From contig CP033051.1 of NCBI GenBank assembly GCA_003667865.1, positions 445,501-509,500 on the forward strand: a DNA stretch of 64,000 nucleotides, given 5' to 3'. The notes under the pieces are model-generated. The model ran no database searches, was not told the DNA's origin, and saw nothing but the letters and a program-made list of their open reading frames with translations. Positions 52,295-60,061 of the stretch are shown in pieces (positions within the stretch are counted from its first letter, which is position 1; every line of letters starts with the position of its first letter). A program made the translations under genes and the position numbers. The DNA comes from Rossellomorea marisflavi (lineage in GTDB: Bacteria > Bacillota > Bacilli > Bacillales > Bacillaceae_B).

Positions 52295-54814
52295 TTATTT
52301 CACTTTAAATGGTGTGATATGATCCTTATTCATCAAAACATTTTTAGTAGACTTAGCATATCTAGTAACGACTAAGCGGTATTCTTTTCCTGATTCATAT
52401 CCACTAGACGGTGCTAGTACTTCTGCCTTCTTTCCACCATCGATAAGTTTTACCGTACCAGGAATTCTCTTTCCTGTTTGATCTTCTACATAGATTGTTT
52501 TATTCGTAACCCACGCTTGTGACATTGGCATATTGAATGCTACCGTGAACTTCTTATTTTTATCAACAATCATCGGCTTTGAAGCTGGCTCGAACGCAGT
52601 TTCCTTAAATGTATTCGTATATACAGCTTGGATTTTATCTAAATAAATGAAGCCAGAACCTTTTTTCACATCCTCAGGCTCTGTTAAATAGATTTGCTCA
52701 AGCTTAATCGGATAACGAACAGTTGATGGAACGATTGCTTCAGTATATTTCCAACCATACCAATTTAATTCACCATATCCAGTGAAATCAACCGTATGGC
52801 TTTTTCCGTTGGCATCTGTAATTTTCCCTCGTAGCCAGTGACCTGCACCATCACCATACACCCATGTTCCAATTTTCACAGGCTTCCCTTCAATTGGAGA
52901 AGGATTTTTAAAATTCACATAGGCTGCCGATACGCCTGATTGTGTTTTTGGAAAGCTATATCGCAGCTTTAAGGAAGCATCCCCTTCTTTAGCCTGCAAA
53001 ATTTTGTCTGACTCCAGGATGGATGTTGCACGAATGTGATCTGCTGAAATATTCGCAGTACTATTTAAGCCTTGTACGAGTACCGGTTTTGTAGAAACAA
53101 CAACAGGAATGGATACAGATTTATTACCAAAGCTTGCCGTGATGACACCCGATCCCTCTGTTGTCCCAGCTACAAAATAGTTCCCCTCAAATGTGCCAAG
53201 GTTTCCAGATGCAGACCATTTTACTTCTTGTTCATTAAAAATTAATGGTTCACCTGTTGTAGAAGTTGCATTAATATCAAGTACTTGACGGTCTCCCGGA
53301 ACAAGTCTGATTTTATCTACATTTGCTGTTAATGTTCCAATGGAATCAACGACTTTAACCGGTACCTTCGTTGTAGCAGTTCCATATTTTACAACAACAT
53401 TTCCTGAACCTGCTTGTTCCCCAATAAACTTGCCATTTTCAATACGACCAATATTTCCTTCAACAGTATAAGTAGCTCTTGATGGCTCGAATGAAATGCT
53501 ATTAAAATACTGATCTAGTACATAGTCAATCTCAAATCCTACTGAAGCACCTTTTGCAACTAAGCCATTTTGCTGTTGCTTCGCCTTTACAACTGATGGG
53601 CTTCCAAGAGGTGCAGTACTGATTGCTTGCAATACTGCTGATACACCCCTTTCCCTTCCATCAGATGGACGATTCACTAATGTCGCAAACTCTTCGCCAT
53701 ATTTTCGTGTTACCATCGATGTTGAACCTCCACCATCAAGGTTCATTGCATGATACGCACCGATGCTTACTAAGTAATCTGCAAATTCCTTCATATTCAT
53801 TCCTGTACTATAACCAGGTTGACGACCATCTACTGTTACAAAGAACACTCGATCACCTGTAGAATCAACAGCTACTGCTGTACGTGGAGCTCTTTCTGTA
53901 AGACGTGGGCTGTTTGAATCAATGGTTAAATTTGCTTTACCATTTTGCACGAGTAATGGACCACTTGCCAGCATAAACTCAGAATTCTTCCATTGGTTAT
54001 CAACATCTAATTTTATTGAGATTTCGTCTCCAATGGCCATTCCTTTTAACTGCTGAACATTTGCACCATTTGCCGATAATACATAACCATCTTTCGGAAT
54101 GGTTGCACTTGTATGCTGTCCATAAGGACGAATCGATGACACTTTACCTGTTAATGTTTCACCGAAGCTTGCTTCGTAATCAATTGATTTTGACAAGCCT
54201 GTAACAACTACTTCTAAACCAAAAGGATTTGTCCTTGTATTGTCATATCTAAAACTTTTCGTATATAGAATACTCTCTCCATCATTACGATTTCGATTGA
54301 TTCCACTTAAAGTAAAGCTATTATTCTTATGTGTGACAACTGCCGACAGATTATATCGTCCAATTTGTCCTTTTCCACTCTGAGTAACACCAAAAGCAGC
54401 TGGTGTATACATAAAGTCATTCGAGCTACTGGACACAACCCCTAAATTCATAATCTGATTATCTTTTGCCAATAAATAAGAAGGTAGTCGACTATCTAAA
54501 TGAAAGAACGATGCATTAATTCCACCAATAACACGGTGCTGGTCATATGTATTTCTTTTCACAATTGACGAGAGTGTCGATAGAGAATTAATTGGATCAG
54601 GCATCCCTATGTCTATTTTTGTGTAAGGATTTGCTAGATTCACCGTTAATTGATTAAAAGACTGCTTGGATCCTGAGATGACCTTTTGCTCTGCTTGATG
54701 ATTAACTCCTGGTGATAATTGAGTAGCCATAGATGTTAGCGGAGAAAACATTGAGCCGAGGCATAATAACAACACGATCAGAGGGACGTAGCGACGAGAT
54801 TTCCTTGATGCCAT
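52295..54814 (-). CDS. Secreted phosphodiester glycosidase (NAGPA domain) with Ig-like and carbohydrate-binding-like modules
   Basis: The 839-aa exported protein has a signal peptide (KSRRYVPLIVLLLCLGSMFSPLTSMA, cleavage about residue 30). The NAGPA phosphodiester glycosidase domain spans about residues 60-400 (IGGINASFFHLDSRLPSYL, FMLASGPLLVQNGK, TAVAVDSTGDRVFFVTVDGRQPGYSTGM, YHAMNLDGGGSTSMV, ERGVSAVLQ). Two bacterial Ig-like repeats (about 435-590), a jelly-roll-like domain and a C-terminal Ig-like segment follow. NAGPA enzymes cleave sugar-1-phosphate diesters, so wall polymers such as teichoic acids are plausible substrates given tagO and the LCP gene nearby. ATG 54814 is preceded by AAGGAG. 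Confidence 0.9.
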   Translation of the reverse strand: MASRKSRRYVPLIVLLLCLGSMFSPLTSMATQLSPGVNHQAEQKVISGSKQSFNQLTVNLANPYTKIDIGMPDPINSLSTLSSIVKRNTYDQHRVIGGINASFFHLDSRLPSYLLAKDNQIMNLGVVSSSSNDFMYTPAAFGVTQSGKGQIGRYNLSAVVTHKNNSFTLSGINRNRNDGESILYTKSFRYDNTRTNPFGLEVVVTGLSKSIDYEASFGETLTGKVSSIRPYGQHTSATIPKDGYVLSANGANVQQLKGMAIGDEISIKLDVDNQWKNSEFMLASGPLLVQNGKANLTIDSNSPRLTERAPRTAVAVDSTGDRVFFVTVDGRQPGYSTGMNMKEFADYLVSIGAYHAMNLDGGGSTSMVTRKYGEEFATLVNRPSDGRERGVSAVLQAISTAPLGSPSVVKAKQQQNGLVAKGASVGFEIDYVLDQYFNSISFEPSRATYTVEGNIGRIENGKFIGEQAGSGNVVVKYGTATTKVPVKVVDSIGTLTANVDKIRLVPGDRQVLDINATSTTGEPLIFNEQEVKWSASGNLGTFEGNYFVAGTTEGSGVITASFGNKSVSIPVVVSTKPVLVQGLNSTANISADHIRATSILESDKILQAKEGDASLKLRYSFPKTQSGVSAAYVNFKNPSPIEGKPVKIGTWVYGDGAGHWLRGKITDANGKSHTVDFTGYGELNWYGWKYTEAIVPSTVRYPIKLEQIYLTEPEDVKKGSGFIYLDKIQAVYTNTFKETAFEPASKPMIVDKNKKFTVAFNMPMSQAWVTNKTIYVEDQTGKRIPGTVKLIDGGKKAEVLAPSSGYESGKEYRLVVTRYAKSTKNVLMNKDHITPFKVK

Positions 54815-54957
54815 AATTGCTGCACTCCTTATTAATTGTTAATTTTACTAATTTTTGGATTTTAGCACTCTATTATTATATCGAAATTTCTCGTATTATG
54901 CAGTTTATTTGGGGATATTTTTTCAAAGATTGGTAGAATAGGAGAAAAGTAACAAAA

Positions 54958-55074
54958 AAGAGAAAAGTACCTCAACCTTTTGAGGTACTTTTCTCTTGAT
55001 TCCGGCCCAACCTAGCCCTTCGCTCTCACATATCTTTAAAACAAAACAGGAAAAAAACTTACACCCTTATTGTA
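54958..55074 (-). ncRNA. Candidate small RNA or attenuated leader upstream of the glycosidase gene
   Basis: On the minus strand a sigma-A-like promoter, TTGTAA (55096-55091), 16 bases, TACAAT (55074-55069), is followed about 65 bases later by an 18-bp perfect hairpin AAGAGAAAAGTACCTCAA / TTGAGGTACTTTTCTCTT (54958-54997) and TTTTTTG. The transcript would be about 105 nt with a GC-rich patch (GAAGGGCTAGGTTGGGCCGG) before the terminator. No open frame of note. It ends 144 bases before the glycosidase start. Confidence 0.5.
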
Positions 55075-55096
55075 CCACATATCCTATATGTTACAA

Positions 55097-55548
55097 GAAG
55101 TAAATAAGTAAATTTTAGATATATTGGTTTTTTTATCAGCACTAGACATAACTTACCACAAACGTTGATTTATTAGTCTTTTCAATATATCGTACCCCTT
55201 TCATTTTGTCTAGTTTTGTACTTATTCAGACTCATATTTGTCGAATTTTCGATAAGAATACCGAAAAGTTTTTTTGTAGGATTTCTTTCTATAAATGAAC
55301 AAGATTTTTCCGCTATTGTTTCTTAGAGAAGCTACTTTTCAATAGTATTAAATATTGCTACTAAATTTATAAATCAATAATCTTTCAAATGAGCCATTTT
55401 CCTAAATCCATATTGATCTTTTTTTAATTCAACATATTAAAAATGTACCAAGTGTAGATTTTTAACCCCCAAAAAGAATAGACCATAAAGGTTATTTAAA
55501 AGTGAACAATAATTTAATGAAGAAAGTCGCTTATTTTATGGCAATATT
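55097..55548. other. AT-rich intergenic stretch with one Spo0A-like box
   Basis: About 450 bases between the cyclase terminator and the candidate RNA. It contains TTTGTCGAAT at 55237-55246, a match to the Spo0A box. No coding frame of interest. Confidence 0.4.
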
Positions 55549-55591
55549 GAAAAAGCCCTTCCATCTTTAAAAATATGGAAGGGGCTTTTTT
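55549..55591 (-). terminator. Terminator of the diguanylate cyclase gene
   Basis: On the minus strand AAAAGCCCCTTCCAT / ATGGAAGGGCTTTT hairpin with a T-run. Confidence 0.88.
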
Positions 55592-56659
55592 CTAGTAGCA
55601 TACTTGATTACGACCAAGGTGCTTTGCTCTATATAGGCAGTTATCTGCTTGTTCAATCATTCGATCCATTTCATCAATTGTTTCTGGATAATTTGCAAGC
55701 CCGATAGAAACAGTGATGTTTAGCTTTTGAGTTTCTGTTATATAGAATTCATGCTGTTCAACAGCACAACGAATTCTCTCTGCAATCTCTAATGCTTGCT
55801 CATCTGAACAATCAGGAAGAATTATTGAAAATTCCTCTCCACCGTTTCGTGACACGGTATCAAAGGAACGAGTAGAAGCTTGTAGTAATTTCCCTAACTC
55901 TTTCAAGATAAGATCTCCTACAGGATGTCCATATGTGTCATTGATTGCTTTGAAATGATCAATATCAATGAGTAAAAGGGATAGCCTCTCCTTCTTTTCT
56001 TTTGCCTTAATCAAGTGGTTATTCCAGATAAAATCAAATTGACGAACATTATAAAGACCTGTGAGAAAGTCTGTTTGAGCTGATTCTTTAAGGATTCGAT
56101 AGTTTATATTGGATCGCGTAATATAATCAGCTATGTAGAAAATAACGAGTCCACCAATAATTGAAATAATGCCATAATACAAATAAATTGAAAGGATTTG
56201 CTTTACATCATCAAGTAAAAACAAGACAGCACCATCTAACACAAGGATGTTGGTTATATTCATTAAGAAAAACAATTTTATACTTGAAAGCTTGAGCTTC
56301 ATTATTTGGTAACACACGGCAATTAATATAAAAATAATCACAACAGCCATTATGGAAGAATCACTAATCCCAAAGAAAACAACACGGCTAAAGGCGATTA
56401 TGGTTCCTGATACAAGTCCACTGAAAATCCCGCCATAAAATAACGATAAAATGATAGCAAAATGCCTTAAATCTATGATCATCGTTTCATTAACTTGTAC
56501 AGAGAAAAACATTAAAAGAGACCCTAGAATCCCCGCAATACACCCACCGAACAACTTACAAGATAGAGTGGAATTCATCGGCTTCTCCTTGAAAAACTGA
56601 CCGGCAATTGATAAAAATGAAATTAATAGGGCAAGGTTTACGATTAAGTCTTTATACAA
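55592..56659 (-). CDS. Membrane-bound diguanylate cyclase (5TMR-LYT-like sensor plus GGDEF)
   Basis: The protein is about 355 aa from TTG 56659, chosen because AGAGGTG lies six bases upstream; the frame is open to 56722. About six N-terminal hydrophobic segments (residues 1-190; LFYGGIFSGLVSGTIIAFSRVVFFG) resemble the 5TMR-LYT sensor. The C-terminal GGDEF domain shows LTGLYNVRQFD, IDIDHFKAINDTYGHPVGD, active-site GGEEF and an intact inhibitory RxxD motif (RSFD) exactly five residues before it. It should make cyclic di-GMP and be product-inhibited. Confidence 0.92.
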   Translation of the reverse strand: MYKDLIVNLALLISFLSIAGQFFKEKPMNSTLSCKLFGGCIAGILGSLLMFFSVQVNETMIIDLRHFAIILSLFYGGIFSGLVSGTIIAFSRVVFFGISDSSIMAVVIIFILIAVCYQIMKLKLSSIKLFFLMNITNILVLDGAVLFLLDDVKQILSIYLYYGIISIIGGLVIFYIADYITRSNINYRILKESAQTDFLTGLYNVRQFDFIWNNHLIKAKEKKERLSLLLIDIDHFKAINDTYGHPVGDLILKELGKLLQASTRSFDTVSRNGGEEFSIILPDCSDEQALEIAERIRCAVEQHEFYITETQKLNITVSIGLANYPETIDEMDRMIEQADNCLYRAKHLGRNQVCY

Positions 56660-56840
56660 TGATGACACCTCTCTGGAGCATTCCCCAACTATTCTAAAAA
56701 AATATGTTTTTGCTGATATCAATTAAAGTATTAAAAATTGACAACCTATACTGTTATCATCGGATGTAATTAGAATTAGTTAACTGGTTTTAAAAATTTC
56801 CAGCAGTAACTTTGTTTATGTCGTTTTGAAAAGATTTAAA

Positions 56841-56868
56841 CCACAGGAGCAGCTAATCTGCCCTGTGG
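56841..56868. terminator. Hairpin after the 45-codon frame
   Basis: CCACAGG / CCTGTGG arms, extended inside by GCAG / CTGC; the minus side continues TTTAAATCTTTT. A GAGGGACGGACC motif copy lies directly upstream (56873-56889). Confidence 0.65.
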
Positions 56869-56887
56869 TTTTGGAAGGTCCGTCCCT

Positions 56888-57025
56888 CTAACTTTTCACC
56901 CCAACAGTAACAACCTTTTCACCAATGGCACGGATGAGTTCTGGTGGCATTGGGAAGGAAACAGCAGCTGGGTCTGATGAGACGGCAGCAATTGTTTTAT
57001 CAAAGTCTTCAAATATGACCTTCAC
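56888..57025 (-). pseudogene. 45-codon open frame, probable C-terminal remnant of a lost gene
   Basis: From GTG 57025 it reads VKVIFEDFDKTIAAVSSD, then PAAVSFPMPPELIRAIGEKV and ends VTVGVKS. The composition is protein-like, and the frame stays open upstream for 12 more codons (NYRSDIE...) without a start or good ribosome binding site before a TAA. This looks like the tail of a larger protein whose front is gone. A genuine micro-protein using GTG is the alternative. A terminator follows. I do not recognise the family. Confidence 0.45.
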
Positions 57026-57128
57026 CTCTATATCAGATCTATAATTTTTGAATAAAGTAGTTTAACTTTTCAATATATACTGGATTTTCAACTAGTAATC
57101 TAGATGATGAAATTCCTTATTTCTCTGC

Positions 57129-57305
57129 GGACATTTATTCCGTTATTTTCACTAAAAGCTCTAATTTTGATGGTTATGTGGACATTTATTCCGCTATTAG
57201 CTGAAAATCACATTGAATCTTCTCTATTTTTGCTAAATAACGGAACAGATGTCCGCCAGCACCACAAAATCAACGGTTTTTCCAATAATAACGGAATAAA
57301 TGTCC
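57129..57305. repeat. 177-bp phased four-unit element, copy C
   Basis: Units start at 57129 (GGACATTTATTCCGTTATTT) and 57180 (GGACATTTATTCCGCTATT); inverted units end at 57254 (AATAACGGAACAGATGTCC) and 57305 (AATAACGGAATAAATGTCC). It lies downstream of the protease gene terminator. Confidence 0.9.
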
Positions 57306-57378
57306 GGAACTATTGGAACTATTGCTAAAAGAGATTCCTAGACCAATAGTTTACTAATTTCCTCATGACTACCAATTA

Positions 57379-57410
57379 AAAAATTGGCATAGGTCAATAC
57401 CCATGCCAAT
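57379..57410 (-). terminator. Terminator of the neutral protease gene
   Basis: On the minus strand ATTGGCATGGGT / ACCTATGCCAAT hairpin followed by TTTTTTAATT, 62 bases after the stop codon. Confidence 0.88.
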
Positions 57411-57471
57411 CAGTCATTCACTTAATTAATATACTCCTTAACGTAACGATTTACACTAAGTTCAAAATGTT

Positions 57472-59097
57472 TTAATATACTCCTACATTACTCCAAGCAC
57501 TCGCTACAGAGTTTGCAACACTAGTGCCGTATAGGTCACGTGCTGACTGGATTAGGGCTTGGCGTGCGTCCGAGAAGTTGCTGTTTGGTGTTAGGTATAG
57601 TGTAAGTGCACGGTAGTAAATTTGTTCTGATCTTGATTTTCCAATCGAGTTGATTGTGTTATACGCTGCTTTGTTTGGAATACCACTATTGATGTGGACC
57701 CCACCATTGTCAGCTGTTGTATTGTTGTAGTTATTCATGTGTGCTGGTTGCCCGTATCTTGTTGGATCAGACATACTTCTTAAAGCATCTCCACTTCTTC
57801 CAGGCGTGTACACATCCTCACCTATTAACCAATCCTCTGAATCGAAGAAGTAAGCAAATACATCAGAGAATGACTCATTGAGTGCACCTGATTGATTTGA
57901 ATAGACTAGGTTTGCTTCTGTGCTAGTTACTGCGTGAGTTAACTCGTGTGCTACGATATCATCTGCACCGGATAGATATGTGAATGTTGAACCATCACCA
58001 TCACCATAGATCATTTGGTTTCCTACCCATGCTGCATTATTGTAGTTAGAACCATAATGTACGGTTGATGTGATGTCTGCTCCGTTGTTATCATAGCTTA
58101 CTCGACCAAATGTGTTATAGAAGTAGTCAAATACTTCACCAGCATAGTAGTGTGCATCGACACCCGCTTTTTGTCTTTCACTATAGAATGTGTTTCCTGT
58201 GTCTGTCATATAGGAGCCTGGTAGGTTATAAGTACCTGTGCTTCCATAGTAATCAAACGTTTGGATGACACCATTCATTGGTTTTGTTGTATCAAAGAGA
58301 TAATACGTATTGTTATAGAAGTAAGTATTTAATGACTTCGTATCTCCTAATACCCCATACCCTGTACCTGTTGCTTCGTGTACTCTATTTTCAGACTGTA
58401 CTACATCTCCTGTTTCTGCGTTGATCCAGATTTGCCAGTTTGCTGGATATGGATCAACGAATTGAAGCTGCACATGATAAGCTAACGTGTATTCCCCATC
58501 ATGCTCGACCACTACTAGATTATCTTTTTCAGTAAGATGACTTTTTTCTTTTCCTAATTTGTCTTTATACTTCTTATCCGCTTTACCTCGATCAACACCA
58601 ATGTGCTTCCAAGCTTTATCAATTGCATTTTGTTTTGCAAGCTTCTTTGATTGTTTGACTTTCTTAGGTGCATTTGGATGAAATTCTCCGTTAACTGCTA
58701 CAAGATTTTTTTCTGCATCAACGTGAACAACAATGTTGGATTGATCAATAGGAGTTTTTTGAATAGCTGGTTGGTACGTGTAGTGAGTCATACCAAGGTC
58801 ATCGGTTTCTTCACTAACGAAAAGTAATTCTGTTGAAGGCTTTATACCGAAAGTCTCTTCATTATCCTTGAAGAACTTTTGTACATCCTTCTCTGACTTA
58901 ATTTTTCCTAATGCGATATTACTACCAGTGATGAATGATGGAGTCGTGGATGAGGAGTCTTTCCAATTAATTTTTGCTTCAGGACTTAGCTTCCATTCCG
59001 TTTCCGCATTTTTCGCTGAAGCAATTCCACCAGAAAGAATGAGTGAAGCACTTAATGTTACCACTGTTGCAATGGACTTAAATTTTTTATTTTTCAT
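57472..59097 (-). CDS. nprA: Secreted thermolysin-like neutral metalloprotease (bacillolysin, M4)
   Basis: The 541-aa prepro-enzyme has a signal peptide MKNKKFKSIATVVTLSASLILSGGIASA. FTP and PepSY propeptide domains run to about residue 235. The M4 catalytic domain starts near ATGTGYGVLGDTKSLNTYF. Zinc and catalytic residues are visible in VAHELTHAVTSTEANLVY (HExxH), GALNESFSDVFAYF (third ligand Glu) and DNGGVHINSGIPNKAAY (proton-donor His). It degrades extracellular protein. RBS AAGGAGGGATTGTA is strong. It lies 319 bases after the peptide gene, and in B. thuringiensis the equivalent nprA is the direct target of NprR-NprX. Confidence 0.95.
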   Translation of the reverse strand: MKNKKFKSIATVVTLSASLILSGGIASAKNAETEWKLSPEAKINWKDSSSTTPSFITGSNIALGKIKSEKDVQKFFKDNEETFGIKPSTELLFVSEETDDLGMTHYTYQPAIQKTPIDQSNIVVHVDAEKNLVAVNGEFHPNAPKKVKQSKKLAKQNAIDKAWKHIGVDRGKADKKYKDKLGKEKSHLTEKDNLVVVEHDGEYTLAYHVQLQFVDPYPANWQIWINAETGDVVQSENRVHEATGTGYGVLGDTKSLNTYFYNNTYYLFDTTKPMNGVIQTFDYYGSTGTYNLPGSYMTDTGNTFYSERQKAGVDAHYYAGEVFDYFYNTFGRVSYDNNGADITSTVHYGSNYNNAAWVGNQMIYGDGDGSTFTYLSGADDIVAHELTHAVTSTEANLVYSNQSGALNESFSDVFAYFFDSEDWLIGEDVYTPGRSGDALRSMSDPTRYGQPAHMNNYNNTTADNGGVHINSGIPNKAAYNTINSIGKSRSEQIYYRALTLYLTPNSNFSDARQALIQSARDLYGTSVANSVASAWSNVGVY

Positions 59098-59330
59098 TTA
59101 CAATCCCTCCTTGCCTAGAAGTCTAGCAAATTCACAGAATAGTTCAACATCTGTCGTTTTTCTAAAAATCTATGAAAATATGCATAATAGTTTCAAAGTA
59201 CCTGACTATTAAGAAAATTTTCACTATATAACCATTCTTATCGGATTGATAGGGGATTGAAATTCTTTTTTTCTCAATTTTTAATTTTAATTAAAAAGAA
59301 ATAAAGGCTACCCTCCTCAACGAAATGGAA

Positions 59331-59368
59331 ACATGCCGTTCACTATGAACAAATAGTGAACGGCATGT
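59331..59368 (-). terminator. Terminator between the peptide gene and the protease gene
   Basis: A perfect 16-bp stem ACATGCCGTTCACTAT / ATAGTGAACGGCATGT has a 6-base loop. The following T-run is weak (TTCCATTTCG). It separates the nprR-nprX transcript from nprA, which must then have its own promoter in 59098-59330. Confidence 0.8.
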
Positions 59369-59416
59369 TCTATAACGAATGAAGAGAATAACCTTAGCTA
59401 GTTTCTTGTAATTTTG

Positions 59417-60049
59417 TTAGCCTAAGTTCTTTTTTTGTAAGCTAAAAATATCTGGCTCTATTTCTCCTGCTGCATACTTCGGTGCATCAAAAATATCTGG
59501 CTCTATTTCTCCTACTACATACTTCGGTGCATCAAAAATATCTGGCTCTATTTCTCCTGCTGCATACTTCGGTGCGTCAAAAATATCAGGTTCTATTTCT
59601 CCTGCTGCATACTTCGGTGCATCAAAAATATCTGGCTCTATTTCTCCTGCTGCATACTTCAGTGTATCAAAAATATCAGGTTCTATTTCTCCTGCTGCAT
59701 ACTTTGGTGCATCAAAAATATCAGGTTCTATTTCTCCTGCTGCATACTTCAGTGCATCAAAAATATCAGGTTCTATTTCTCCTGCTGCATACTTCGGTGC
59801 ATCAAAAATATCAGGTTCTATTTCTCCTGCTGCATACTTCAGTGCATCAAAAATATCAGGCTCTATTTCTCCTGCTGCATACTTTGGTGCATCAAAAATA
59901 TCTGGCTCTATTTCTCCTGCTGCATACTTCGGTGCGTCAAAAATATCAGGTTCTATCTCTCCATGTACAAAAGCTTCTGAAGTTCCTCCAACTACTGCCG
60001 TAATCCCCAAAGTCGTACCTAGTGCTAAAACCAACATTCTTTTCTTCAA
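59417..60049 (-). CDS. nprX: NprX-type multi-copy signal-peptide precursor: 12 tandem GEIEPDIF units
   Basis: The 210-aa exported protein has residues 1-29 as a signal-peptide-like leader (MKKRMLVLALGTTLGITAVV, then GGTSEAFVH). Residues 30-194 are eleven 15-aa repeats (GEIEPDIFDAPKYAA), and a final GEIEPDIF is followed by SLQKKNLG. The octapeptide is identical in all 12 copies; every amino-acid change falls in the linker (P/L, A/T, AA/VV). The TTG start at 60049 has AGGAGGAG upstream, which overlaps the TAG stop of the receptor gene, so the two are translationally coupled. The PDI core resembles the NprX signal SKPDIVG of B. thuringiensis. Inference: secreted polyprotein cut into many identical pheromones, re-imported to act on NprR. 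Confidence 0.88.
   Translation of the reverse strand: MKKRMLVLALGTTLGITAVVGGTSEAFVHGEIEPDIFDAPKYAAGEIEPDIFDAPKYAAGEIEPDIFDALKYAAGEIEPDIFDAPKYAAGEIEPDIFDALKYAAGEIEPDIFDAPKYAAGEIEPDIFDTLKYAAGEIEPDIFDAPKYAAGEIEPDIFDAPKYAAGEIEPDIFDAPKYVVGEIEPDIFDAPKYAAGEIEPDIFSLQKKNLG
59444..59962 (-). repeat. 45-bp tandem repeat array, 11.5 units
   Basis: In-frame 45-bp units encode the GEIEPDIF repeats. Two synonymous versions of the core alternate (reading TCTGGC or TCAGGT on the plus strand), so copies are neither identical nor random: DNA differs while the octapeptide stays constant. Confidence 0.95.
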
Positions 60050-60061
60050 AATAATCTCCTC

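Noticed and set aside
59444-59962. Regular 45-bp repeat array as CRISPR
   Set aside because: Units are contiguous coding repeats without unique spacers, in frame with a signal peptide, and no cas genes are near.
59482-60003. 173-codon Leu/His-rich open frame on the plus strand across the repeat array
   Set aside because: It is the antisense shadow of the 45-bp tandem repeats. The minus frame has a signal peptide, a ribosome binding site and synonymous variation; the plus frame has none of these.
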